Below the pieces are notes generated by a model, which ran no database searches, was not told the DNA's origin, and was given only the letters and a program-made list of their open reading frames with translations. Both the position numbers and the translations under genes were made by a program. Below, piece by piece: positions 1 through 6,915 of a DNA stretch of 64,000 bases. The first letter of the stretch is position 1, and each line of letters begins with the position of its first letter. The DNA comes from Methylotenera oryzisoli (lineage in GTDB: Bacteria; Pseudomonadota; Gammaproteobacteria; Burkholderiales; Methylophilaceae), in contig CAMDXI010000001.1 in assembly GCA_945878695.1 (NCBI GenBank), forward strand, positions 1-64,000, given 5' to 3'.

Positions 1-19
1 GACCTTAGAAGAGGCTGTC

Positions 20-241
20 ATGGCTCAAAAGCCCGTGTTAAGTAGTAAGTCTGATTTCCATCCTAATTCAGCTTACCGTTCTATTATGAATAAAATTCCC
101 GTTAAGATAAAAATGCCAAAAGATGTCGTGACTAATTATCTTAATGCAATGATTGCTTATGAAGCTTTAAAGTCAGATGAAAACTATAAGTACTTAGAGG
201 CAGTTAAAAAAGAATATAAAGAATTTTTAGCGTCAAAATAG
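20..241 (+). CDS. Small hypothetical protein, possibly truncated by the window edge
   Basis: A 73-residue Lys-rich, mostly helical protein of no family I recognise. The ATG at 20 has a plausible ribosome binding site (GAGG at 11-14). However, the same frame stays open upstream to the window edge (Thr-Leu-Glu-Glu-Ala-Val before the Met), so this may be the C-terminal part of a longer gene. It lies in AT-rich DNA at the far end of the integrated element whose integrase is at 1112-2359, so it is probably element cargo. No signal peptide or membrane segment is visible. Confidence 0.5.
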   Translation: MAQKPVLSSKSDFHPNSAYRSIMNKIPVKIKMPKDVVTNYLNAMIAYEALKSDENYKYLEAVKKEYKEFLASK

Positions 242-567
242 TGCAAGAGCGGTCTGACATTGACCGTCTGCTATGGGTCGAAAGCTACGAATTTCAAAGG
301 CTGCTTTAAGGTAGTTTTACCCGAAAGCTTAGACTTGAGTGTAAATATGGAGTGAAGATACCCCTTGGACGCATTTTAAGGCACCAAGAAGCGGTTATCT
401 TTTGGAGTTGATAGGAAGGTATAAGTAGATTAATTTAGAAAAGCCTAAGGCTTTATTTTAGATAACATTACAGAAAGTATATTCTTGATTTATCTTTTGT
501 CAATAGATCGAAATGTTTTTGGTGTGAAGAGGATGGTGAATTTAGAGTAAATTAAACACTCACTCCT

Positions 568-587
568 TATAGTCTATATAGACTATA
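568..587. repeat. Perfect 20-bp palindrome
   Basis: TATAGTCTATATAGACTATA is identical to its reverse complement with no spacer. Symmetry breaks at the next base on each side. A contiguous palindrome of this size in intergenic DNA suits a dimeric DNA-binding protein, such as a repressor or excisionase of the element, but no regulator gene is visible nearby in the window. Confidence 0.7.
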
Positions 588-635
588 TAGAGCTGTCTTT
601 ATAGCCTTTATAGTTTCTCAATCTCATAGTAACTC

Positions 636-715
636 TTAGTTCTCTAAAGAAAGCTTTACGTTAGCGTTACTCTTACTCCTACTTTTAGTTCTCTAAAGAG
701 AGCTTTACGTTAGCG
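636..715. repeat. 31-bp direct repeat, two copies (636-666 and 685-715)
   Basis: The two 31-bp units begin TTAGTTCTCTAAAGA and end GCTTTACGTTAGCG. They differ at one position (A versus G) and start 49 bp apart. Each unit also contains the short inverted motif AAAGC/GCTTT. They look like iterons or a recent local duplication in non-coding element DNA. Spacer sequence differs between copies and no third full copy is present, so this is not a CRISPR array. Confidence 0.7.
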
Positions 716-1111
716 ATAAGTAAACTCATAGTAATTCTTAAGATAAAACTAGAATTAGGGTTTTAGATTTATCTTTACTTTGAGTAATGTCAAAGATCTT
801 CAAAGTAAGCACAAAGTAAATCTCACGCTAACTCTAATACGCCTAGTGAATTCAAAAGGCAGGGTTCGGGATAAAATCCCTCACATGAGAAGTAGTTTGA
901 CCTTTCGATTGCGTTGCTCAATCTCCAACTAAAGCTCTGGGTGCTTTTGCTTTTAGCTTAAGCGTTAGATTCGATATTAAAAGCTTTCTATATCGTTACT
1001 GTGTCGATTTTTAATATTTTCAATTAAAATCATTAGGTTGCTAAATTATACAGGGTATTCCGTGTTGGGTTAAGTGGTGCATTAGCTGGACATTTATCGA
1101 TTAAATCTTTC

Positions 1112-2359
1112 TCATTGAGCTAGCGATTCTGTGTCGAAGGGCTCAGCAAATAGTGCATTCTGAATATCTTCTAAAATCTCTTTAAATCTTCTAGAGCTAT
1201 GTTGGATATAGTTGCTTGTAACGCTTCCTCCTGAGTGATTAAGCGCTGCGCCAATTGTGTTAAGGTCGTAACCAAGCTCTGATGCAACAGTTGCAAATGT
1301 TCTACGCAAGTCGTGAGCTGTAAATTCACAATTAATCTCTTTGCATATTCTTTCAAAAGTGCGGCTAGCTGTCATTGGGTGTGATGCATCTACTGGACTT
1401 GGGAATAAATATTCATTGCCGTCAATTCTTGCTAATGACCGTCTCTCAAACATGCATTTAGTAGCTGCGGTCATTGGAAGGGTGTGATCTCGGTGATTTT
1501 TTGTATCAATGGCTGTAAATATTTCTCTTTCTAAATTTATGTTTGACCATTTAATTGTTCTAGCCTCATCTAGCCTAAAACCTGAATGAATAAGAAGCCA
1601 CGTCAAGTCGGCATCATCTTTTTTTATGGTTCCCCTATAATCTGGGTGAACTGCGTGTGAAAGGGTTTCGTAAAGCAAAACTCTTTGCTCATACTCAAGA
1701 TATGTTTCTCTTGGTCTTAGGGTTTTTCTTAATCTTTTAACTTTTAGAATTAAGCATGGGTTTCCTTTTGGCAAGAGGCGCTCTTCACCTGCATCATCTT
1801 GTGTGTAGAAATTGAATACAGCGCTTAGATATCTAAAAGCTCGCTGTGCTTCACCTATACCAACTTCATTTTTGTAACGCTTTATGGTTTTGCCAGAACT
1901 CAATCTAATGGTATCTCTTTTCTCTTTCACTTTTTTAACGTCAGTTTTTATCTTCAAGAATCTGATCTTGCATTCATCTTTGGTAATGCTTGATAAGTGG
2001 CGAGGATACCAATCCGAAAACCTACGTTCTAATGTTGCCATTGCGTCGAGCTTAGTCTTTGGCTTCCAAGAAGTGCTTGCTGCGTAGTCTTCAATTGCTT
2101 TGCCTAGCGTTAGGGTTCTAGCTGCTTCTGCAACAGCATGTTGCCTTCTCGCTTCACTGGGATCTATACCTTGTGCAAGTAATGCTAATGCTCGCCTGGC
2201 TTCTTCTCTAGCATGAGTTTTTGGGAATAGGCTGACTTTACCTATGGTGAAGGTAATAGGTTTTCCGCCTTTAATTCTAGACTTAACTGTCCACACATCC
2301 CCAGTTTCTCGAATTCGCTTATATAACCCAGCTTGAACTGTATCTTTAACCCAATCCAC
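1112..2359 (-). CDS. Tyrosine recombinase (phage/island integrase)
   Basis: This 415-residue site-specific recombinase would catalyse integration and excision of the element lying to its left. The N-terminus (about residues 5-75) matches the DUF4102 arm-DNA-binding fold, a SAM-like core-binding region follows, and the catalytic domain fills the C-terminal half. The expected residues are visible: Arg262 (SGFRLDEAR), His349 and Arg352 (HDLRR), His375 (LNHS) and nucleophile Tyr384. It starts at GTG 2359, six bases after AGGAG (2366-2370). Its 5' end faces the tRNA-Lys attachment fragment about 130 bp away, the usual arrangement for tRNA-targeting integrases. It appears intact and full length. 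Confidence 0.95.
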   Translation of the reverse strand: MDWVKDTVQAGLYKRIRETGDVWTVKSRIKGGKPITFTIGKVSLFPKTHAREEARRALALLAQGIDPSEARRQHAVAEAARTLTLGKAIEDYAASTSWKPKTKLDAMATLERRFSDWYPRHLSSITKDECKIRFLKIKTDVKKVKEKRDTIRLSSGKTIKRYKNEVGIGEAQRAFRYLSAVFNFYTQDDAGEERLLPKGNPCLILKVKRLRKTLRPRETYLEYEQRVLLYETLSHAVHPDYRGTIKKDDADLTWLLIHSGFRLDEARTIKWSNINLEREIFTAIDTKNHRDHTLPMTAATKCMFERRSLARIDGNEYLFPSPVDASHPMTASRTFERICKEINCEFTAHDLRRTFATVASELGYDLNTIGAALNHSGGSVTSNYIQHSSRRFKEILEDIQNALFAEPFDTESLAQ

Positions 2360-2370
2360 AGAGAACTCCT

Positions 2371-2407
2371 AGACTACATAAAATTAAAAGACTACACTCA
2401 GACTACA
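2371..2407. promoter_or_regulatory. Three AGACTACA repeats, candidate arm-type integrase sites
   Basis: AGACTACA occurs at 2371-2378, 2389-2396 and 2400-2407, between the integrase start and the attachment core. Related octamers AGACTACC (2598-2605) and AGACTAAA (2609-2616) lie on the far side of the core. Short repeated octamers flanking a core are what arm-type binding sites of DUF4102 integrases look like. The function is inferred from position and repetition only. Confidence 0.5.
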
Positions 2408-2492
2408 CAAATTGCAAGCCATATTATTTTATAATGCATTGATTTTATTTATTATTTTTAATTTATAAATAGTCAATTTTTAATGAGTTAAA

Positions 2493-2539
2493 GACTTTTA
2501 ATCCGTTTGTCGTGGGTTCGATCCCCGCACGCCCTACCA
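2493..2539 (+). other. Attachment site: 3' half of tRNA-Lys(UUU)
   Basis: From the anticodon loop (CTTTTAA, anticodon UUU) through the T arm (GTGGG-TTCGATC-CCCGC) to the encoded CCA end at 2537-2539, the sequence is a perfect tRNA-Lys 3' half. Upstream the match stops abruptly: the 5' strand of the anticodon stem should be ACGGA but reads AAAGA, and no D arm exists. This is the duplicated end left when an element integrates in the anticodon loop or 3' half of a tRNA. The intact tRNA-Lys should lie off-window to the left, beyond the element. Confidence 0.85.
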
Positions 2540-2548
2540 ATACTCAAG

Positions 2549-2582
2549 CGGCTTCTAGGGCATATACCTTAGGAGCCGTTTT
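2549..2582 (+). terminator. Hairpin terminator downstream of the tRNA-Lys fragment
   Basis: A 12-bp stem with two mismatches (CGGCTTCTAGGG / CCTTAGGAGCCG) closes a CATATA loop and is followed by TTTT. It lies 10 bases after the CCA end, where the terminator of the original tRNA-Lys transcript would be. This suggests that DNA from here rightward was the original downstream flank of the tRNA, or of an older element end. Confidence 0.6.
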
Positions 2583-2663
2583 CAATTCTAGTCTCACAGA
2601 CTACCTCTAGACTAAACAATCAATTGCTCTTTACTCATACAAGGGGCGGTTTTCAGAGTCCAT

Positions 2664-2706
2664 GTAATAGTTAGATGTATCCTGCTGCTTACAAAAAACA
2701 GCAATC
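2664..2706. repeat. Degenerate 43-bp direct repeat (second copy at 3998-4040)
   Basis: Starting at GTAATAGT, the two segments match at 33 of 43 positions by eye and share a CCTGCT block and an ATAAAAAACAG / ACAAAAAACAG block. They flank the segment holding the NTF2-like and pterin dehydratase genes. This may be a decayed duplication linked to tandem integration. The surrounding 2583-2876 sequence has no gene. Confidence 0.4.
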
Positions 2707-2876
2707 ACACTCCTAATAATAAATCGCATCGCTATGGGCTTTTTTGTTCTACAGCTTAAGGTTATTGCTAGAATTTACCTAAAAATGCCAAGTCCCTTTT
2801 TTAGGACAGGTATTTCAAACTGGCATGTGCTCTAATAGCGTGAATTGGCAATTTTATTGGTTACGGAGTTTTTAAT

Positions 2877-3416
2877 ATGAGTGCTCAATATTCAACATCC
2901 CAGCAAGCAATGATTAATGTATTGGAATCACATGTAGGCGCTGAGCTACGAGGTGACTTAGAAACCACAATGGAGACGATGACAGGCAATCCACATCTGC
3001 ATAACGTACCCACTATGGTGGGTGGCTACGGATACCAAGGCGTTAAAAGTTTTTACTCAAATCATTTGGTTGGTAAATTCTTCCCGCCAGATGTTGAGAT
3101 GAAAAGGGTTTCCCTGACTGTTGGAGACGCTCAAATTGTAGAAGAATTAATTATTAGTTTTACTCACACCACAGTCATCGATTGGATGTTGCCTGGTCTG
3201 CGACCCACCGGGAAAAAAGCGAAAGTTGGTTTTGTCGTGATTGTAGGTATTAAAGATGAAAAAATAACTCACGAGCATATATATTGGGACCAAGCATGCG
3301 TATTAGTTCAACTTGGGTTGCTTGACGCCATGGGCTTGCCTGTTTGTGGAGCGGAAAGCGCCGAGCGCATCATGAATCCCATGCTCCCTACTAGAAGTGA
3401 TTTTAAGTTGCCCTAA
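2877..3416 (+). CDS. NTF2/SnoaL-like protein
   Basis: This 179-residue cytoplasmic protein has no signal peptide. Its overall pattern is that of the NTF2-like (SnoaL-type) cone fold: N-terminal helices, a central region with GGYGYQGVKSFY and a conserved segment ending HEHIYWDQACVLVQLGLLD. The HEHIYWDQ element is common in ester-cyclase or lactone-associated SnoaL relatives, but substrate and reaction cannot be read from sequence. ATG 2877 follows a GGAG-type site (TTACGGAG). It stands alone in its orientation within the tRNA-Lys integration zone, so it may be cargo of an older element. Confidence 0.75.
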   Translation: MSAQYSTSQQAMINVLESHVGAELRGDLETTMETMTGNPHLHNVPTMVGGYGYQGVKSFYSNHLVGKFFPPDVEMKRVSLTVGDAQIVEELIISFTHTTVIDWMLPGLRPTGKKAKVGFVVIVGIKDEKITHEHIYWDQACVLVQLGLLDAMGLPVCGAESAERIMNPMLPTRSDFKLP

Positions 3417-3551
3417 GTATTGGGTAGCCATCAACTTCTGCACCTCTGTTATTAGCCTAGGTTGTTAAGTCAAAATTAGCTACGAGTATTGTCGAGTACA
3501 TAAAACTAAGCTACCTTTGACCTTTAAATTTTAGCTCGATTACATAAGAGT

Positions 3552-3896
3552 TTAAGGCATCATTGCTAGCATGTTTACTTTAGACGCCATAATAAAGTCA
3601 TTTTCATGTAGCCCATTAATCTTATGGGTTTGAAAGACAACACTACAGTAACCCCAACCTATAGTAATGTCTGGGTGATGGCCTTCTTTTTCGCATAGAT
3701 TTCCAACTTGTTGTGCTAATGCTAAGGCATCAATAAAATTTTTAAATTTAAATGTTTTCTTGATTTTTGTGGCATCGTCTTGCAACTGCCATCCTGGCGC
3801 TAAAGGCAGGTACTTATTGGCAGCCTCAAAGGTCATAGGTGGGATTCCGCCTTGGCATGGCGTACATTGCTTAGTGGTTAAATCTAGTTGCTTCAT
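3552..3896 (-). CDS. phhB: Pterin-4a-carbinolamine dehydratase
   Basis: The enzyme dehydrates 4a-hydroxytetrahydropterin, regenerating cofactor for aromatic amino acid hydroxylases; in bacteria it can also act in other pterin pathways. The 114-residue length is typical. The signature EGHHPDI (residues 71-77, with catalytic His73 and His74) is followed by the second His at 91 in FQTHKINGLHENDF. No phenylalanine hydroxylase gene lies nearby, so its partner is unknown. The N-terminal Cys pair (CTPC, residues 11-14) is common in this family's proteobacterial members. It is convergent with the NTF2-like gene. Confidence 0.93.
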   Translation of the reverse strand: MKQLDLTTKQCTPCQGGIPPMTFEAANKYLPLAPGWQLQDDATKIKKTFKFKNFIDALALAQQVGNLCEKEGHHPDITIGWGYCSVVFQTHKINGLHENDFIMASKVNMLAMMP

Positions 3897-4209
3897 GGAA
3901 AATAATCCTTTTAATTATTATTTAGCTAATTAGTTTTTTGTGGCATTGGTTAGCAACCTGATAGGCATGCTGAGTACTAGTGGGGCTAACTGAATAAGTA
4001 ATAGTAAGATGAGTCCTGCTATTCATAAAAAACAGTCATTTTTATTTTGCCATTATCAAATGCCCATTGAAATAGGGGAAGTCCACTTTTCCTAATTGAA
4101 ATCTTACGGTGAAAATCATGCTTTGGCACGCTCAAAATTCCGCGCTAGGAGCAGTAGCAGGTCGGGGCACTTTTAGCGCGGTTCAATCAATACCATTTTT
4201 TTGACTAAA

Positions 4210-4287
4210 GTCTGCAGCGCTCTAGTACAGAGCCTCGACACTTTTAATCCGCTTGCCGTCGATTAGATCCTCGCGCGATCTAACCCA
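4210..4287 (+). pseudogene. Decayed tRNA-Lys(UUU) copy
   Basis: The 78-bp segment keeps the spacing of a whole tRNA. A D-arm-like stem (GCTC 4219-4222 with GAGC 4230-4233) is followed by an anticodon region CACTTTTAATCCGCTTG that matches the fragment at 2493 almost base for base. A degraded T arm (GTCGATTAGATCCTCGC) and CCCA follow. The acceptor strands (GTCTGCA and GATCTAA) no longer pair and the anticodon stem is broken, so it should not be functional. It marks a second, older junction at the same tRNA target. Confidence 0.7.
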
Positions 4288-4297
4288 TTCGGCAGTC

Positions 4298-4326
4298 AAA
4301 AAGCCACCAGTCGGTGCGGCTTTTCC
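4298..4326 (+). terminator. Terminator-like hairpin after the decayed tRNA-Lys
   Basis: AAAAAGCCACC pairs with GGT-GC-GGCTTTT around an AGTC loop, with a two-base bulge, and the right arm supplies the T run. It lies 10 bases after the tRNA remnant's CCCA end, mirroring the spacing of the hairpin at 2549. Confidence 0.6.
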
Positions 4327-4422
4327 CATCTAAATATTTAATGTATGGCTGAGACTTCATTTTTCTTAGGTAGGCTGATCAACAAGGATGAACTTTATCT
4401 TTGTGAGGGGTATCATACATTC

Positions 4423-4785
4423 ATGAAGTACTTTAATAAATGGATTGCCTTGCTGCTGATGCTGTGGACGCCCTTGTTTTTTGGGAGTGCGGCCTATGCT
4501 GCAACGCAGATGAGCCTGGCAAATTTAGTTGGCCATCCGGTGGCTCAACCTGAGCATGCCTGCCACGAAGTCAATACGAAGCATGACGCAACCCAAAACG
4601 ATACTAAGCATCCTGCAGGGGATGCGCATTGCAATCATTGTGCTTTCTGTGCCAGCTTTGCAAGCCCATTCAATAACATGGTTTCTTATGTTTTTCCACT
4701 CTCGTCTGCCGTAGCGTTCAACGCCAAGTGGACGTCCTCTACTCGTCACATCACCCCTGAAAATCGCCCTCCGATTGATGCTTAA
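4423..4785 (+). CDS. Secreted His/Cys-rich protein, DUF2946-like
   Basis: From Met 4423 the product is 120 residues with an N-terminal signal peptide or anchor (hydrophobic residues 8-26, ending SAAYA). The mature part carries many His residues and a compact HCNHCAFC motif at residues 69-76. This layout resembles DUF2946 proteins, small membrane or periplasmic proteins often found beside copper or heavy-metal genes. It is the first gene of a same-strand run reaching 6469. A role in metal binding in the periplasm is inferred from the His/Cys cluster and neighbours; the metal is not determined. Confidence 0.65.
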   Translation: MKYFNKWIALLLMLWTPLFFGSAAYAATQMSLANLVGHPVAQPEHACHEVNTKHDATQNDTKHPAGDAHCNHCAFCASFASPFNNMVSYVFPLSSAVAFNAKWTSSTRHITPENRPPIDA

Positions 4786-4821
4786 CGCATCGTAATTTTT
4801 TAAATTATTTTCGGAGGCATC

Positions 4822-5463
4822 ATGCACGCAAGAATCACACTTGCATTGTTGCTATTGATTTCATTGCCAGCTCAAGCGGCTGCGTTAATGGGATTCAAAG
4901 ATAGCGCAATGTTAATGAGCGAGTTCGCTACGGATAGAAAAGAACTGATGCTCAACTATTCACCCTTTTTGGGTCACGCTTTTGGCGTTGAGACCATGTG
5001 GATGAGAGGTGAGACTCAGACTAATCTCATTACTAACTTCAACTACACAGGACTCATACGGCGTTGGAATATGCCCAGTGGTCAGGCCAACTTATGGTTC
5101 ATGACTGGCTTGGGCAATGCGTCTGGCGATTCCAGTGGATTTTCATATTCCCCTAGTGTGCAGTTTGATTATGAAACAACGCGGCTGTATTTTTTAGCTA
5201 AAGCTAGGATGCTGCGTGCACCACATATTCAATACGACAGCTACAGCATGCAAGGAGGCTTTTCTTTCTACGCAAGCAGTTATGAAGAGACGCAACCTTG
5301 GTTTGTAGTTGAAGCACGCACAACGGACAATATGACAAGCAGAAATGAGATTACACCGGCGCTGCGCTTAATTAACCAACACTATTTTCTTGAGTTAGGG
5401 CTTACTAACCCATGGGATGCGCAATCGCGCACGCCAAAACTCAATTTAATGCTTACTTTTTAA
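4822..5463 (+). CDS. Small outer-membrane beta-barrel-like protein of metal cassette
   Basis: The 213-residue protein has a cleavable signal peptide (residues 1-19, ending AQAAA) and then alternating hydrophobic/polar strands rich in aromatic residues. It ends in Phe (LNLMLTF), the usual C-terminal signature of outer-membrane barrels. A strong GGAGG site precedes ATG 4822. I do not recognise a family. It lies 36 bp after the His/Cys-rich gene and 13 bp before the MerP-like gene, so co-transcription is likely. A role as an outer-membrane component of a metal pathway is inferred from context only. Confidence 0.65.
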   Translation: MHARITLALLLLISLPAQAAALMGFKDSAMLMSEFATDRKELMLNYSPFLGHAFGVETMWMRGETQTNLITNFNYTGLIRRWNMPSGQANLWFMTGLGNASGDSSGFSYSPSVQFDYETTRLYFLAKARMLRAPHIQYDSYSMQGGFSFYASSYEETQPWFVVEARTTDNMTSRNEITPALRLINQHYFLELGLTNPWDAQSRTPKLNLMLTF

Positions 5464-5476
5464 TAAAGGATAGAAG

Positions 5477-5812
5477 ATGAAAAAACTATTTTTAATCGCT
5501 GTATTGGCAATTTTTACTAATACGGCATACGCTACCACGTCAATACACGCTAACGTTAAAGGCATGGTTTGTGCCTTTTGTGCAAAAGGCATCAATAAGA
5601 AACTGCGTGAATTAGAAGCCACTCAAGACGTTTGGGTGGATCTGAAAAATCACATGGTGGTGGTCGAGTTAAAGGAGCAAAAGACCATGACCTTAGAAGC
5701 ATTTACTAAGCTCATTAAAGACGCTGGCTATGACGTTGATAATGTCGAATACATCAACAAGACATTGGCAGACATTAAGGCTGAGCATGCTCACGCGAAA
5801 GAGCTTAAGTGA
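5477..5812 (+). CDS. Periplasmic heavy-metal-associated (MerP-like) protein
   Basis: A signal peptide (residues 1-19, ending TAYA) is followed by one ferredoxin-like HMA domain. Its metal loop reads GMVCAFC (Cys32 and Cys35), a variant of the usual GMTCxxC, and the domain continues to about residue 90 with GYDVDNVEYI. A charged His-containing tail (AEHAHAKELK) ends it. Such proteins bind soft metal ions (Hg2+ in MerP, Cu+ in copper relatives) in the periplasm and pass them to an inner-membrane partner. That partner is probably the overlapping downstream gene. No merA or merR is present, so a mercury role is not supported. Confidence 0.85.
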   Translation: MKKLFLIAVLAIFTNTAYATTSIHANVKGMVCAFCAKGINKKLRELEATQDVWVDLKNHMVVVELKEQKTMTLEAFTKLIKDAGYDVDNVEYINKTLADIKAEHAHAKELK

Positions 5813-6210
5813 TGCATGATCACCCGTATATCGTATCGATGAAGAAAAGGTTGGCCGTCAATTGGCTCATTCTTTTTACCAGCAGTGCCACCTTGATTTG
5901 TTGTGCTATTCCCGCCTTGTTGGTGAGCTTAGGATTGGGTGCGGTATTGGCTGGTTTGCTTAGCAACGTGCCCCAGCTTATTTGGATTAGTGAGCATAAG
6001 CCGCTTGTTTTTGGGGTGGCCGGCGTTTTATTGTTGCTGGCTGGCTTGCTGCAATGGCGGTCTGCCAAATTGCCTTGCCCAGCAGATCAGCAATTGGCAC
6101 TAGCTTGTATAAAAGCAAGAAAGGTGTCTAGAATCATTTATGGCATCGCCTTGCTGTTTTATATGGTGGGTTCTTGGTTCGCTTTTGTTGCGATTTATTG
6201 GCTGGATTAG
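5812..6210 (+). CDS. MerT-like inner-membrane metal transporter
   Basis: The product of about 132 residues has three to four membrane helices. The first contains a vicinal Cys pair (TLICCAIPALLVSLGLG, Cys30-Cys31), the hallmark of MerT-type transporters that receive metal from MerP. Two further Cys (89 and 99) sit in the loop after helix 3, again as in MerT. ATG 5812 overlaps the TGA of the MerP-like gene by one base, implying coupled translation; ATG 5839 (MKKRL) is an alternative start. The metal is unknown. The family match is by Cys positions and topology, not overall identity. Confidence 0.75.
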   Translation: MHDHPYIVSMKKRLAVNWLILFTSSATLICCAIPALLVSLGLGAVLAGLLSNVPQLIWISEHKPLVFGVAGVLLLLAGLLQWRSAKLPCPADQQLALACIKARKVSRIIYGIALLFYMVGSWFAFVAIYWLD

Positions 6211-6265
6211 GTCAATCTTCGCAACAGAAGGATGTTGTAAGCAGTATTTTTTTTAGGAGAAAATC

Positions 6266-6469
6266 ATGAACGAAATTTTTAATGGAAGCATTCCTATGCA
6301 CGCTATTGCGATGTGCATCTTGATGAATGTTGCTTTGGTGCTGTCAATTGCAGCATTGATAAAATATTTGATTAAAGGTAAATGTGGATGCAGATGCAAT
6401 TGTGGCTGTTCGTGTTGTAATAAAAAACAAGAAGCGTGCGGTACTGAAAACAACGCATGCTGTAAATGA
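6266..6469 (+). CDS. Small membrane protein with Cys-rich cytoplasmic tail
   Basis: A 67-residue protein with one membrane segment (about residues 14-37), followed by a basic stretch and a tail holding ten Cys in about 29 residues (KCGCRCNCGCSCC, then further ACG and ACC). The tail resembles a metallothionein-like metal-binding peptide fixed to the membrane; the basic residues before it suggest it faces the cytoplasm. ATG 6266 has a good TTAGGAG site. It closes the metal cassette and is followed by a strong terminator at 6494. Confidence 0.7.
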   Translation: MNEIFNGSIPMHAIAMCILMNVALVLSIAALIKYLIKGKCGCRCNCGCSCCNKKQEACGTENNACCK

Positions 6470-6493
6470 TTAACAAGTAATAGCTAGAGGGGG

Positions 6494-6519
6494 AAAGCCA
6501 TGTTAATTCATGGCTTTTT
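6494..6519 (+). terminator. Terminator of the metal cassette
   Basis: A perfect 9-bp stem (AAAGCCATG / CATGGCTTT) with a six-base loop, ending in a T run, lies 25 bases after the stop of the Cys-rich small gene. Confidence 0.8.
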
Positions 6520-6520
6520 C

Positions 6521-6757
6521 TCAATATTCGCCAATAAAATTGGCGTTAACAAATTCTGCCTGCACCCGCATTTGCCCGTCTTCATAGCATTGCGTGAAGC
6601 CGCCATGCTACAGTCCGCCTTTGTAATGCGCGGCTAATTTAAGCTGGCCATTTTCATACCACTGATGCCATACCCCGTCTTCTTAATCGTCGAGGCGTTT
6701 AAATACCAGGAAAGCAATCAACATTTCGGTAAGATTTGCTTGGAGAAGTAAGGCCAT
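6521..6757 (-). pseudogene. YwqK/MORN-type repeat protein, broken by two stops
   Basis: Read from ATG 6757 to TGA 6521, the frame translates as a 78-codon protein with features of YwqK-family antitoxin-like proteins: YEDG- and YENGQLK-type repeats (EDGVWHQWYENGQLK, then CYEDGQMRVQAEF). Codon 25 is TAA (6683-6685), where the repeat pattern expects Tyr, and codon 50 is TAG (6608-6610). Both stops are one substitution from sense codons and the frame is otherwise continuous, so this is a recently decayed gene, or possibly a suppressed one. Its 3' end abuts the metal cassette terminator. Confidence 0.75.
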
Positions 6758-6806
6758 TTTACCCGCTCAATTAAACAAGCCAAATGAATTGCCCTAAACA
6801 GTAAAC

Positions 6807-6835
6807 AACCCAGCCGAATTTCAACTGGGTTTTTT
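6807..6835 (+). terminator. Isolated terminator-like hairpin
   Basis: AACCCAG and CTGGGTT form a 7-bp stem around an 11-base loop, followed by a T run. No intact + strand gene ends immediately upstream, so it may belong to a lost gene. The rest of 6758-7106 holds no gene, only the tRNA-like piece at 6916 and a 15-bp tandem repeat at 7026. Confidence 0.5.
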
Positions 6836-6915
6836 ATTGGCTAAGCCAGACAGGCGGCAGACGAGGCGGGCCTATTTTGCTATACTAAGCGCTGTTGTTT
6901 AACCCTGAATTTGAT

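Larger units (their letters stand above)
242..1111. other. AT-rich non-coding stretch of the integrated element
   Basis: This stretch of about 870 bases has no convincing gene on either strand. It is clearly more AT-rich than the core genome to the right. It contains a perfect 20-bp palindrome (568-587), a 31-bp direct repeat (636-666 and 685-715), a further echo of the repeat's flank (CTCATAGTAA at 624 and 725), and a loose AT-rich inverted repeat around 970-1020. It may hold replication, excision or regulatory sequence of the element, but nothing identifies which. Confidence 0.6.
3897..4422. other. Gene-free interval with decayed tRNA-Lys
   Basis: No coding region is supported here. The interval holds the second copy of the degenerate 43-bp repeat (3998-4040), a full-length decayed tRNA-Lys (4210-4287) and a terminator-like hairpin (4298-4326). 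An in-frame extension of the next gene back to ATG 4345 was not accepted because the internal Met at 4423 begins a clear signal peptide. Confidence 0.6.

Noticed and set aside
636-715. CRISPR array
   Set aside because: There are only two repeat units, the spacing is 18 bases and no cas genes are present.
861-886. T-arm-like AGGGTTCGGGATAAAATCCCT
   Set aside because: The loop is too long and no D or anticodon arm is nearby, so it is not a tRNA.
4345-4422. Longer start for the His/Cys-rich protein
   Set aside because: The extension would bury the signal peptide that begins at Met 4423.
5477-6210. Mercury resistance operon
   Set aside because: The MerP-like and MerT-like genes are present, but merA, merR and the mer operator are not. 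A mercury assignment would be over-reading.
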